DNA from: Gammaproteobacteria bacterium
GTDB taxonomy: Bacteria > Pseudomonadota > Gammaproteobacteria > SZUA-152
Length of the DNA: 47,194 bases
Assembly: GCA_021647705.1 (NCBI GenBank)
Contig: JAKIUF010000035.1
Coordinates: forward strand, 1 to 47,194
Direction of reading: 5' to 3'
Each line of letters opens with the position of its first letter. Positions within the stretch are counted from its first letter, which is position 1. The translations under genes and the position numbers were made by a program. The notes below the pieces were generated by a model. It worked only from the letters and a program-made list of their open reading frames with translations. It was not told where the DNA came from and did not search any database. This document shows, piece after piece, positions 8,347 through 17,260 of this stretch.

Positions 8347-8721
8347 AGTTATCTCTTTAATTAGTAGTTGCATTGACTTCTTGAACTTTTTCTTCCTTAA
8401 AGATGTTGAAACACAAAAATAGACGCGCTCCTCAAGCTGGGGCTTCATTGCCTGGAGAATCAGCAAGGCAGTATGGATTGAGATCGATCTTGTCAGTCCC
8501 CGCTTCTCTACAACCTGATGCTAATAGCATCACCTACTGTAGACAATAGATACACATGCTCAATATTTGCGAGTACAAGTGCTTAGTGAGGCAGGCCTTA
8601 AAGATCGTTGCGGAGAAGCATCCGCAAAGTTATTAAATCAATCTGACACTGGTACTCCGTCCAGGTTTATTGAAAGAGTACCAGGCGCGAGGTGCGCGGT
8701 TTACGTTATTCTGAATAAGTA

Positions 8722-8922
8722 AGGGACGTGCATGTAATAACATCCCGATTTTGCATCTCAGCTTCAGCCCGTCTTCGCCTAAAGCGCCTACTGTTGGTGC
8801 CCGTTCTTCAATCACAAAAGCTCGAAATAGAACGACTATTCCTGCACTTTTGTTCAATCAGAACGAACAAATATAGACTAAATCTGAGCGCCAAATCGGG
8901 ATGTTATTACATGCACGTCCCT
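8722..8922. mobile_element. 201-bp element with perfect 30-bp terminal inverted repeats (MITE-like)
   Basis: Positions 8722-8751 (AGGGACGTGCATGTAATAAC onward) are the exact reverse complement of 8893-8922, with further imperfect pairing inward. The element lies in the otherwise gene-free stretch 8347-8982 and encodes nothing convincing. I saw no clear target-site duplication. It contains at 8775-8803 a 29-base word found again at 11671-11700. The remainder of 8347-8982 holds no feature I can support. Confidence 0.6.
8775..8803 (+). repeat. Short shared repeat, copy 1
   Basis: Begins TCGCCTAAAGCGCCTACTG and ends GTGCCCG. It is matched at 11671-11700 with only one extra A. This copy lies inside the 201-bp inverted-repeat element. 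Confidence 0.6.
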
Positions 8923-8982
8923 AAGAGCCTGCCCCGCGAGCACAGCGAGTGCTGTGGGTACTAGCCATCAACTCAATGAACA

Positions 8983-9630
8983 TTATTGATCAAAATACTC
9001 TCGGGCAAAGCTCAGCAGTTGATGCGCCCCTTTTAGATGAAGTTTGGAACATATGCTGCTGCGATGATTTTGCACCGTGCGATAACTAACCCCCAGCTCT
9101 TTACCAATCTCTTTGCTGGTGAGAAACCGGGCTACATGAGAGAGAATTTTACGTTCCATTTTTGTCAGCGAATCCAGAGAGGTATTTTTTTCTGTGGCGG
9201 TGGGAGGTAACTCAGGAAAGCGACTGCCCAGAGAGGGACTAATGTATACATCTTTTCTCTGCACAACCACTTCAAGGCAGTTAATCAGGTCTTCTCCCGC
9301 GCTATCCTTGACAACATAAGCATTTGCACCCAACTCAAACGCCCGGTCGACATAAGCGCTGTCATCGTAACTGGTTAAAATAATGGTAATAAGATTTGGG
9401 TATTCTTCCCGGGTACGCTGCAAAACAGTAAGACCATCCATATCGGGCATAGCAAGATCAAGAATTATAATGTCGGGCCTGAAATGCTTTATCTGACTTA
9501 ACGCCGAGCAACCGTTTTCAGCTTCAGCCACAATATGTAACCACTCAATGGATGCCAATAGCTGTTTCAGCCCTTGCCTGAAAATTGGGTGGTCATCCGC
9601 GATGAGCAGCCTTTTCTTTTGATTTGCCAT
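8983..9630 (-). CDS. NarL/FixJ-family response regulator
   Basis: 215 residues from ATG at 9630 (MANQKKRLLIADDHP); the longer frame adds unconserved residues. An N-terminal receiver has the acidic pair DD12-13, phospho-acceptor D58 (ILDLAMPDMDG) and a conserved Lys in VVKDSAGE. The C-terminal LuxR-type helix-turn-helix spans about 150-212 (LTKMERKILSHVARFLTSKE, then IGKELGVSYRTVQNHRSSIC). Phosphorylation by a HisKA_3 kinase should drive DNA binding. The gene lies about 50 bases after the matching sensor on the same strand. Because that sensor is interrupted by a stop codon, this regulator may now be orphaned or fed by another kinase. Targets unknown. Confidence 0.85.
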   Translation of the reverse strand: MANQKKRLLIADDHPIFRQGLKQLLASIEWLHIVAEAENGCSALSQIKHFRPDIIILDLAMPDMDGLTVLQRTREEYPNLITIILTSYDDSAYVDRAFELGANAYVVKDSAGEDLINCLEVVVQRKDVYISPSLGSRFPELPPTATEKNTSLDSLTKMERKILSHVARFLTSKEIGKELGVSYRTVQNHRSSICSKLHLKGAHQLLSFAREYFDQ

Positions 9631-9681
9631 GATAAAATTGCTAACCCTGGTTATCGCCGCCATAAATCAATGGCGGCAGCC

Positions 9682-11565
9682 TTATACTGTCGGCACGCTG
9701 ATTGTCAGATGAGTGCCAATATTTGGAGTGGAGTGGATACTCAAGTGCCCTCCAAATAACTTTAGTCGATCTCTCATGTTGTTGATACCCAGACTATCCG
9801 GGAAAACTTTGTCATCAAACCCCCTGCCATCATCTTTGATATTTACCAGGATTTTATCCTGATCTACCCGTAAAGAGAGAATGACCTCAGTTGCGTGTGC
9901 ATGCTTGAGAATATTATTAAAACTTTCCTGAATGGCTCGATAGATCAGATTTTTTCTTTCACTATCGATTTCAACCGGTGTCTCATCGACATCCATCTGC
10001 CAATGAATATCCTGAGCGGCAAACGCCCGCGTCATGGTCTCCTGAATGGCTGACTTAAAGCCCAGCCGAGTCAACAAATGCGGATGAAGATCATGTGACA
10101 TTTGTCTCACCTCAGTGAGAATTTCACTACAATAATTTGCTTGCAGATCTATTTCGCGCGCAGTTTTTTGTGCAACGTTGACTCCGGCCCTGCCGCCTTT
10201 GTTAGTCAAACAATCGTTAGCCAGGCTGGTCAGGTTTTGCTTAAGCACCAAAACTCCGTGGCCAATAGAATCATGCAAAGCACTGGAAAATTTTTCACGT
10301 TCCACTTCCTGCGCCTGAATAAGTTTTTTAGAAAAATCACGCTGGTGAAGCAGTGCTTCTCTCTCTGCCATCTCCTTTTGTTGTGACAACAGATTAATAC
10401 GATCTGCCAACGCCAGGGATAACAGCAAGCCTTCAGCAAGTATACCCAACTCCAGCATATGAATGAGAAAGATGTCAGGCTCAGCGCCCTGAAGAAGAAA
10501 TGTCTGGTAAAAATAGAAGCCAATTGAAAAAGCTGAAAATGCAACAATGACAAATCGGGCTTGCTTTATCCCTGTTCGATATGAGGCGATAGACACACCG
10601 AGATAATAAAATATTCCAAGATTACCTAAAACGAGAATAACGACCGGCAGAATTCCATTAGCCACACCAAGCGCCAAACCAAGAAACTCAGCAATGGCCG
10701 GCGGAATGATTAGAATCATGATCCACACGGAAGCTTTCCATAACCGTGGAAAATGAGAACGAACATTCAAAAAATGATTAATAAATTGAAGTGCAAATAT
10801 AATTGTACCAGCAGCCACTATTAATATGATTCTTGAATCAATCAACTCTGTTTCAGGCCACAAAAATATTTTACTGTGGCCGGAAACCATGGCGTTAATT
10901 AACACCAGTCCCATAAGATAAAGAACGTAGTAGACATAGCTGGCATCCCTGAGCGCCAAAGAGAGAAAAAAATTGTAGATAACAAGGATAGTGATGGCAC
11001 CAAAAAAGAAGCCTTACCATATCTTTGAGTGCAACCGGGACTCCATCCATACTTTTTTCTCCATCAACAACACAGAGAATGTGAGTAGAGATGAGGTATT
11101 CACCGCGATAACAATGTCAATATCTTCGACCAGACCCTTTGGCACAGGAAAAACAAGACCTGGATCATCTATAGCTCTATCAGCGTAGGGGTAAAGTGAC
11201 CCGGCCTGATAATGCCAGGCTCTGCCATCTGCCGTCCTGAACCAGACATCAACCTTGTCCAATAGCGGATAGGGTATTTCCAGAATGTACTCCTCATTCT
11301 TGAGCAGAGCAGCAGACAGTTTTGTCTTGTACCAGTAAGTGAGTTCCGGATTGCCCGAGAGGACTTTTTCTGGCGGGCGAATAAATTGTTTATCTGCCTC
11401 ACCATTCAATATCTGCTCTACTTTCATTTCACCTGACAGTAACTGTGCGGATGAAAATTGAGTGGTGAGGTTGCGCCTGTTTTCTTCTGCGTCATAGATA
11501 CTGCTACAGCCTGAAAAGATGATCAAAAGAACAAACAACAAAGGCGTTGAAAAGAATACATGCAT
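9682..11565 (-). pseudogene. 7TMR-DISM sensor histidine kinase interrupted by an in-frame TAA
   Basis: From ATG at 11565 the frame encodes a lipoprotein-like leader (LLIIFSGC) and an extracytoplasmic 7TMR-DISMED2-type domain, then stops at TAA 11014-11016 right after SRLHSKIW. The same frame continues without a gap as GFFFGAITILVIYNFFLSLA, LRDASYVYYVLYLMG, the normal start of the seven-helix 7TMR-DISM membrane domain. A coiled linker follows, then a HisKA_3 phospho-acceptor segment (KFSSALHDSIGHGVLVLKQ, His about codon 431) and a HATPase domain (ILKHAHATEV; DDGRGFD; LGINNMRDRL). In relatives an aromatic residue usually follows the W, so one base change TAY to TAA explains it. Both halves look well preserved, pointing to a recent mutation, readthrough or a sequencing error. 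Re-initiation at 10959 would lose most of the first helix. Partner: the response regulator downstream. Confidence 0.75.
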
Positions 11566-11670
11566 ACAGAGATCCAGGTCACCGCCGGAGATTCAAAATC
11601 AAGAGGGTTTTAGTGTATCCGTCAAACCATCTCTTGCAAAGGACGATAGCCATTCGCTACGAGATACGCC

Positions 11671-11700
11671 TCGCCTAAAAGCGCCTACTGTTGGTGCCCG
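11671..11700 (+). repeat. Short shared repeat, copy 2, in the gene-free stretch before amtB
   Basis: Thirty bases matching 8775-8803 with one inserted A. It lies in the 11566-12020 intergenic region between the divergent sensor gene and amtB. Apart from the amtB ribosome-binding site, I see nothing else certain in that stretch; a search for a sigma-54 site gave no proper GG/GC spacing. Confidence 0.6.
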
Positions 11701-12006
11701 GAATGCTGACAGACCAGCTGAACCCGTCAATATAATATGGTTGATGTGCTGGCTTGCAGCATAGCCTCGCTTTTTCCGTTAATTAACCGTCATCATCCGC
11801 GCCAGCCTGGATGGTGATAGTTGCTGTGGCACACAAGTGTTGTGCGTCCATCCTGTGTTCAAAACCCGAAATAGATGTCTTTCCGCAGGTTCGGTATAGT
11901 TTGTGCCAGTGTGGTGCGCGCACAAAAAACGCCATACAACGTCAATAACAACAATCGGTGACCGTGTTGCAGCCAGTTTGCGGGCAAACACCGTTTCGGA
12001 CAGATG

Positions 12007-12012
12007 AGGAGG
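12007..12012 (+). promoter_or_regulatory. Ribosome-binding site that sets the amtB GTG start
   Basis: AGGAGG lies eight bases before GTG at 12021. An upstream ATG-initiated extension in the same frame (11958) has no such site and adds 21 residues unlike ammonium transporters, so the GTG is preferred. Confidence 0.7.
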
Positions 12013-12020
12013 GCAGGCAA

Positions 12021-13217
12021 GTGGACAGTGTGCAGGCAGGCAGTGATGTTTTATTCATTCTTCTCGGGGCAATTATGGTGCTGGCCATGCATGCCGGGTT
12101 CGCGTTTCTGGAGGTGGGCACGGTACGCAAAAAAAATCAGGTCAACGCACTGGTAAAAATCATTGTGGATTTTGCAGTTTCCACTATTGCCTATTTTTTT
12201 ATCGGTTATGGCATTGCCTACGGCATAGGGTTTATGGACGGGGCACAGGCGCTTTCTGAAAAAAATGGTTATGAGCTGGTAAAGTTCTTTTTTCTGCTGA
12301 CTTTTGCGGCAGCCATTCCTGCCATTGTTTCCGGCGGTATTGCCGAGCGGGCGCGATTTTACCCGCAGGTGGTGGCGACCTTTTTTATCGTTGCCCTGTT
12401 GTATCCTTTTTTTGAAGGCATGACCTGGAACGGCAATTTCGGTATGCAGGACTGGATCAACGCCACTTTCGGTGCGGAGTTCCATGACTTTGCCGGTTCG
12501 GTCGTCGTACATGCCATGGGTGGCTGGATTGCGCTGGGCGCGGTGTTGCTGCTGGGCGCGCGCCATGGTCGTTATGACAAGGACGGCCGTATTTCTGCTC
12601 ATCCTCCATCCAGCATTCCTTTTTTGGCACTGGGTGCATGGATACTTACTGTTGGCTGGTTTGGTTTTAATGTGATGTCGGCGCAGACTATCGATGCGGT
12701 CAGTGGTCTGGTGGCGGTTAATTCCCTGATGGCCATGGTGGGCGGTATTCTTGCGGCCCTGGTGGTGGGCAAAAACGATCCGGGGTTTGTGCATAATGGT
12801 CCGCTGGCCGGACTGGTGGCCGTGTGTGCCGGTTCTGACATCATGCATCCTGGGGGTGCGCTGGTGACGGGAGCCGTTGCGGGCGGTTTGTTTGTCTGGA
12901 CTTTTACCCTTACCCAGAACAAATGGAAGATTGATGATGTGCTGGGTGTTTGGCCCTTGCATGGTCTGTGTGGTGCCTGGGGTGGTATTGCTGCCGGTAT
13001 CTTCGGGCTTGAGGCGCTGGGCGGTATGGGGGGTGTGACTTTTGGTGCCCAGTTGGCAGGTACGGTATTCGGTGTGGGCATCGCCCTGGGCGGTGGTTTG
13101 CTGATTTACGGTATTGTCAAAAAGACCACAGGCATTCGCCTCAGTCAGGAGGAAGAATATGAGGGTGCCGACCTCAGTATTCATAAAATTGCGTCTGAAT
13201 CGAGCTACGAAAAATAA
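12021..13217 (+). CDS. amtB: Ammonium transporter (Amt/MEP/Rh family)
   Basis: 398 residues, an inner-membrane channel that conducts ammonium/ammonia. About 11 hydrophobic segments are visible. Family marks are [15 protein letters not shown] in the first helices, [10 protein letters not shown], the pore twin-histidine sites [13 protein letters not shown] and [12 protein letters not shown], and [11 protein letters not shown]. No signal peptide precedes the first helix. The C-terminal tail carries a short acidic, basic-ended stretch ([16 protein letters not shown]) where P(II) proteins bind in this family. Unusually for proteobacteria, no glnK is adjacent; the upstream gene is a divergent sensor kinase, so P(II) control, if any, comes from elsewhere. 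Start codon GTG. Confidence 0.9.
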   Translation: MDSVQAGSDVLFILLGAIMVLAMHAGFAFLEVGTVRKKNQVNALVKIIVDFAVSTIAYFFIGYGIAYGIGFMDGAQALSEKNGYELVKFFFLLTFAAAIPAIVSGGIAERARFYPQVVATFFIVALLYPFFEGMTWNGNFGMQDWINATFGAEFHDFAGSVVVHAMGGWIALGAVLLLGARHGRYDKDGRISAHPPSSIPFLALGAWILTVGWFGFNVMSAQTIDAVSGLVAVNSLMAMVGGILAALVVGKNDPGFVHNGPLAGLVAVCAGSDIMHPGGALVTGAVAGGLFVWTFTLTQNKWKIDDVLGVWPLHGLCGAWGGIAAGIFGLEALGGMGGVTFGAQLAGTVFGVGIALGGGLLIYGIVKKTTGIRLSQEEEYEGADLSIHKIASESSYEK

Positions 13218-13345
13218 CGCTGCCGGCTTTCCGTCGGCGGTTGGAGAACAGGAAAAAATCGGGCAAATATGCTAGTCTGTGCGGCTCTGTCATTTTTGAA
13301 TGGTCGCTTGTCGGCCTCTGTTTTTTCGTCGATGGGCCACAGCAC

Positions 13346-14719
13346 ATGAAATCCGCACGCACGCTTTACATCAAAACCTTCGGCTGCCAGATGAACGAGT
13401 ACGACTCCGACAAGTTTGCGGAGCTGCTCGGTGAGAGTCACGGACTGACCCTGGTGGGTACACCCGAAGAGGCCGATGTGTTGTTGCTCAATACCTGCTC
13501 GGTGCGCGAAAAAGCGCAGGAAAAGGTTTTTTCGCAACTGGGTATGTGGCGTGAACTCAAGGCGCAGCGACCCGGCGTGGTGATCGGCGTCGGCGGCTGC
13601 GTCGCCAGCCAGGAAGGAAACGCCATCCGCCAGCGCGCACCGTACGTGGATCTGATTTTCGGTCCGCAGACCCTGCACCGTCTGCCGCAGATGCTGGATG
13701 CCCTGCAACAGCAAAAAAAACCGCAGGTGGATGTCTCTTTCCCTGAAATCGAAAAATTCGATAACCTGCCCGCACCCAAAGCCAATGGCCCTACGGCCTT
13801 TGTTTCCATTATGGAAGGTTGCAGTAAATATTGTACTTTTTGCGTGGTGCCGTATACGCGTGGAGAGGAAATCAACCGCCCCTTCGATGATGTGTTGGAC
13901 GAAGTGGCGCAACTGGCGATGCAGGGGGTGCGCGAAGTTACCTTGTTGGGACAGAACGTCAATGCCTTCCGTGGTGTCATGGATGACGGCGAAATTGCTG
14001 ATCTGGCCTTGTTGATCCACTATGTGGCCGCAGTGGAAGGCATTGATCGCATTCGTTACACCACCTCACATCCCGTGGAATTGTCTGATTCGTTGATTCA
14101 GGCCTACGCCGAGGTGCCGGAGCTGGTGGGTCATTTGCACCTGCCGGTACAGACCGGCGCAGACCGCATCCTGATGCAAATGAAACGTGGCCACACTGCG
14201 CTGGAATACAAAGCCAAAGTACGTGCCTTGCGCGAAGTGCGACCTGATTTGAGTCTGTCGTCGGACTTTATCATCGGTTTTCCTGGTGAAACCGAAGCAG
14301 ATTTTCAGGCCACCATGAAACTGATTGAAGACATCGGCTTTGATCACTCCTTCAGCTTTGTTTACAGTGCCCGCCCCGGTACTCCAGCGGCGGGATTACC
14401 GGATGACGTGCCGCTGACAGTAAAAAAACAGCGTCTGGCTATTTTGCAGGCACGCATCAGCGAAATGGCGGCGGCTATCAGTGCCGGAATGGTGGGCACA
14501 GTGCAGCGCATATTGGTGGAGCGCCCCTCGCGCAAAGACGCCAATGAAATGAGCGGGCGCACGGAAAATAACCGTGTGGTCAACTTTGCCGGGCCACCAC
14601 GGTTGATTGGTGAATTTGTGAATGTGCGTATTACCGAAGCCATGCCCAACTCCCTGCGCGGCGAAGTTGTGTTGCTGGATGATGAAAAGGCATTGGCGGT
14701 TGAGCGCAGAATGGCGTAG
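13346..14719 (+). CDS. miaB: tRNA-2-methylthio-N6-dimethylallyladenosine synthase MiaB
   Basis: 457 residues from ATG at 13346 ([20 protein letters not shown]); the upstream in-frame extension is not conserved. It is a radical-SAM methylthiotransferase that adds the 2-methylthio group to i6A37 of tRNAs. Domains are an N-terminal UPF0004 domain with three cluster-binding cysteines ([25 protein letters not shown]), a radical-SAM core with C159-x3-C163-x2-C166 ([16 protein letters not shown]) and a C-terminal TRAM domain. It heads the conserved run with ybeZ, ybeY, ybeX and lnt, a translation and RNA-maturation cluster in gammaproteobacteria. No strong Shine-Dalgarno is visible. Confidence 0.95.
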   Translation: MKSARTLYIKTFGCQMNEYDSDKFAELLGESHGLTLVGTPEEADVLLLNTCSVREKAQEKVFSQLGMWRELKAQRPGVVIGVGGCVASQEGNAIRQRAPYVDLIFGPQTLHRLPQMLDALQQQKKPQVDVSFPEIEKFDNLPAPKANGPTAFVSIMEGCSKYCTFCVVPYTRGEEINRPFDDVLDEVAQLAMQGVREVTLLGQNVNAFRGVMDDGEIADLALLIHYVAAVEGIDRIRYTTSHPVELSDSLIQAYAEVPELVGHLHLPVQTGADRILMQMKRGHTALEYKAKVRALREVRPDLSLSSDFIIGFPGETEADFQATMKLIEDIGFDHSFSFVYSARPGTPAAGLPDDVPLTVKKQRLAILQARISEMAAAISAGMVGTVQRILVERPSRKDANEMSGRTENNRVVNFAGPPRLIGEFVNVRITEAMPNSLRGEVVLLDDEKALAVERRMA

Positions 14720-14755
14720 CCTGTCACCTATGCGCCAAGGAACCTCTTTCCCGAT

Positions 14756-15760
14756 TTGAACGATCAGCCCGATTCTCGAAGTTTTACCCTCGAACCCGCC
14801 GATAATTCGCGACTGGCTAACTTGTGTGGTCAGTTCAATGAGCATCTGCGTCTGGTGGAGGAGCGACTGGGCGTGGAAGTGAATAATCGTGGCAATACAT
14901 TTACCGTGCTGGGGGACAGCATTCCGGTGCAGGCTGCGGAGCAGGTGTTGATGCAGCTTTATGCCGACACCGCGCAAGGTGAACTGAAAGCAGAGCGGGT
15001 ACACCTGTTGTTGCAGGAAACACAGGCCCACGATGATGCGCATACGAGTGATGGCAAAGAAGCAGATAAATTTGATGTCAGCATTACTACTCGCCATGGC
15101 ATCATTAAAGGGCGCGGTACCAGCCAGCGCCGGTATTTGCACAACATACTTACCCACGACATCAATTTTGGCGTGGGCCCGGCGGGTACTGGAAAAACCT
15201 ATTTGGCCGTCGCCTGTGCGGTGGAAGCATTGGAAAAACAAACGGTGCAACGCATTGTGTTAGTGCGGCCAGCTGTGGAGGCCGGTGAGCGACTGGGTTT
15301 TTTGCCGGGTGATCTGGCACAAAAAGTCGATCCCTATTTGCGTCCGCTTTACGATGCGTTATATGAAATGCTGGGTTTTGAACGAGTCGATAAGCTCATC
15401 GAGCGTAATGTCATAGAAGTCGCTCCCCTGGCTTACATGCGTGGGCGCACACTCAATGATTCGTACATTATTCTGGACGAGGCGCAAAATACCACGGTTG
15501 AGCAAATGAAAATGTTCCTGACCCGTATCGGTTTTGGTTCCACGGCGGTGGTCACGGGGGATGTCACGCAAGTGGATTTACCCAAAAATACCCGATCCGG
15601 GTTGCGCCATGTTGTGGAAGTGTTGAAAGAGGTGAAAGGCATCAGTTTTACCTTTTTTCAGGCTCGGGATGTGGTACGTCACCCATTGGTGCAAAAGGTG
15701 GTGGTTGCGTATGAAACCTATGAAAAAGCTGAATCCAGTGCCGAGCCTAAAGGGAATTAA
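14756..15760 (+). CDS. ybeZ: PhoH-like ATPase YbeZ
   Basis: 334 residues starting at TTG 14756, which gives the conserved opening SRSFTLEPADNSRLANLCG; AAGGAA lies about 12 bases upstream. Walker A is GPAGTGKT at 141-148 and Walker B is in SYIILDEAQNTT. Very similar to enteric YbeZ through PAVEAGERLGFLPGDLAQKV and IERNVIEVAPLAYMRGRTLN. It is a cytoplasmic P-loop ATPase of the PhoH family, known to associate with the endoribonuclease YbeY and implicated in RNA metabolism. It follows miaB by 36 bases and precedes ybeY by 3, so co-translation is likely. Confidence 0.93.
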   Translation: MNDQPDSRSFTLEPADNSRLANLCGQFNEHLRLVEERLGVEVNNRGNTFTVLGDSIPVQAAEQVLMQLYADTAQGELKAERVHLLLQETQAHDDAHTSDGKEADKFDVSITTRHGIIKGRGTSQRRYLHNILTHDINFGVGPAGTGKTYLAVACAVEALEKQTVQRIVLVRPAVEAGERLGFLPGDLAQKVDPYLRPLYDALYEMLGFERVDKLIERNVIEVAPLAYMRGRTLNDSYIILDEAQNTTVEQMKMFLTRIGFGSTAVVTGDVTQVDLPKNTRSGLRHVVEVLKEVKGISFTFFQARDVVRHPLVQKVVVAYETYEKAESSAEPKGN

Positions 15761-15763
15761 AGG

Positions 15764-16252
15764 GTGCGGGTGGATGTGCAAACGGTGCTGGAAAATGCCG
15801 AACAACAGGACGTGCCTGATGTCGGACATATACAAACCTGGGTGAACGCCGCCGTGCAACAGGCTGGATCAGATGGGTTGACGACAAAAACGGCGACACA
15901 AATGACCGTGCGCATTGTCGAGCAGGATGAAATGACCGGACTTAACGAACAGTATCGGCAAAAAACCGGAGCAACCAATGTGCTGTCTTTTCCGTTTGAA
16001 ACACCACCGGGTATGCCGACCGACCTGATCGAGCCGGAACTGGGTGATGTTGTGGTGTGCGCAGCTGTCGTTATGCGTGAGGCGGTCGAACAGGCTAAAA
16101 CACCGGTTGCACACTGGGCACACATGATTGTACATGGCACCCTGCATTTGCTGGGTTATGACCACATACAGGACAGTGACGCACAAAAAATGGAATCACT
16201 GGAAATAGCCGTACTGGCCAAACTGGGTTATGAAAATCCCTATTCGGTATAA
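15764..16252 (+). CDS. ybeY: Endoribonuclease / rRNA maturation factor YbeY
   Basis: 162 residues starting at GTG 15764 (a second GTG at 15770 is possible), only three bases after ybeZ. The catalytic metal site HGTLHLLGYDH, the H-x3-H-x5-H pattern of the UPF0054 family, is intact. Other conserved parts are TNVLSFPFETPPGM and ELGDVVVC. YbeY acts in 16S rRNA 3' maturation and 70S quality control. Length is normal for the family, with a slightly longer N-terminus. Confidence 0.93.
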   Translation: MRVDVQTVLENAEQQDVPDVGHIQTWVNAAVQQAGSDGLTTKTATQMTVRIVEQDEMTGLNEQYRQKTGATNVLSFPFETPPGMPTDLIEPELGDVVVCAAVVMREAVEQAKTPVAHWAHMIVHGTLHLLGYDHIQDSDAQKMESLEIAVLAKLGYENPYSV

Positions 16253-16312
16253 TCCCGATACAGGCTACCTCTCAATAAAAACCAACCAATATCAGAGCAT
16301 GCATAAATTATT

Positions 16313-17260
16313 ATGAGTGAAGAACAATCCGGTGGAGCCATCGCCGATAATGGACAGCAACACGACTCCTGGCTTGGTCGGCTGACGCAATCCCTGTTGA
16401 ACAAACCCTTTTCCTCTGTACCGAAGGACCGCGAGCAACTTGCAGCGGTGCTGCGCGATGCTGAAAAAGAAGGGTTGCTGAATCATGACGCCCTGGCAAT
16501 GATTGAAGGTGTACTCACCGTTGCGGATATGCAGGTACGTGATGTGATGGTGCCACGCTCACAAATGATCGTGGTGGAAGAGTCCGCATCGCCGGACACT
16601 TTTTTACCAGTGGTCATTGAATCTGCACACTCACGTTTTCCTGTGGTAGGCGATTCTCGGGATGAAATTGTGGGTATTCTGCTGGCCAAAGATTTGCTGG
16701 CCTATATCGGTGAGCGTGATGCACAACCCACAGAAGGCAGTGATCGTCACTTCCGGTTAAATGATTTATTACGCCCCGCCGTATTCATTCCGGAAAGCAA
16801 ACGGCTCAATATTTTACTCAAGGATTTTCGCGCCAACCGCAATCACATGGCTATTGTGGTGGACGAATACGGTGGTGTCGCCGGTCTGGTGACTATTGAA
16901 GATGTACTGGAGCAGATCGTCGGTGACATCGAAGATGAACATGATTTTGCGGATGATGCCTTTATCGTCAAACACTCAGAACAACAATTTACGTTGAAGG
17001 CACTGACGCCCATTGATGAGTTTAACGAGTATTTTGAATCTGAACTCAGTGATGACGATGTAGATACGGTTGGTGGTTTACTGATGCGTGAATTTGGTCG
17101 TATGCCAGAGCGGGACGAGCAATGCAAAATAGGTCGTTTTGAATTCAAAGTATTACGTGCCGACAGTCGGCGTATTCATCTATTGCAATTGAATGTGCTG
17201 CCGGAAGATGATGTGGAATCTCCGTCTGAATCAGATGATGCCGTGGATAACGAAGATTAA
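16313..17260 (+). CDS. ybeX: CBS-domain protein YbeX (CorC family)
   Basis: 315 residues. Two CBS domains span about 65-190 (VRDVMVPRSQM; HSRFPVVGDSRDEIVGILLA; FRANRNHMAIVVDEYGGVAG; TIEDVLEQIVGDIEDEHD), then a CorC_HlyC domain (about 215-300) with DDVDTVGGLLMREFGRMPER. No transmembrane segment, so this is the soluble YbeX type. Historically tied to Mg/Co efflux (corC); in enterics it is also linked to ribosome metabolism with YbeY/YbeZ. Its 3' end overlaps the start of lnt by 23 bases. Confidence 0.9.
   Translation: MSEEQSGGAIADNGQQHDSWLGRLTQSLLNKPFSSVPKDREQLAAVLRDAEKEGLLNHDALAMIEGVLTVADMQVRDVMVPRSQMIVVEESASPDTFLPVVIESAHSRFPVVGDSRDEIVGILLAKDLLAYIGERDAQPTEGSDRHFRLNDLLRPAVFIPESKRLNILLKDFRANRNHMAIVVDEYGGVAGLVTIEDVLEQIVGDIEDEHDFADDAFIVKHSEQQFTLKALTPIDEFNEYFESELSDDDVDTVGGLLMREFGRMPERDEQCKIGRFEFKVLRADSRRIHLLQLNVLPEDDVESPSESDDAVDNED

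Noticed and set aside
11821-11960. Sigma-54 promoter upstream of amtB (TGGCAC near 11827)
   Set aside because: No GC dinucleotide at the required ten-base distance after the GG, and no NtrC-type palindrome nearby.
12051-13184. 377-codon open frame antisense to amtB
   Set aside because: Low-complexity His/Gln/Thr/Arg composition typical of a shadow frame; amtB is clearly the real gene.
13203-13235. Terminator hairpin after amtB
   Set aside because: Only a short GC stem with a wobble pair and no T-run; not convincing.
14396-15250. 284-codon antisense frame across miaB and ybeZ
   Set aside because: It spans two conserved genes on the other strand and has a composition typical of shadow frames.
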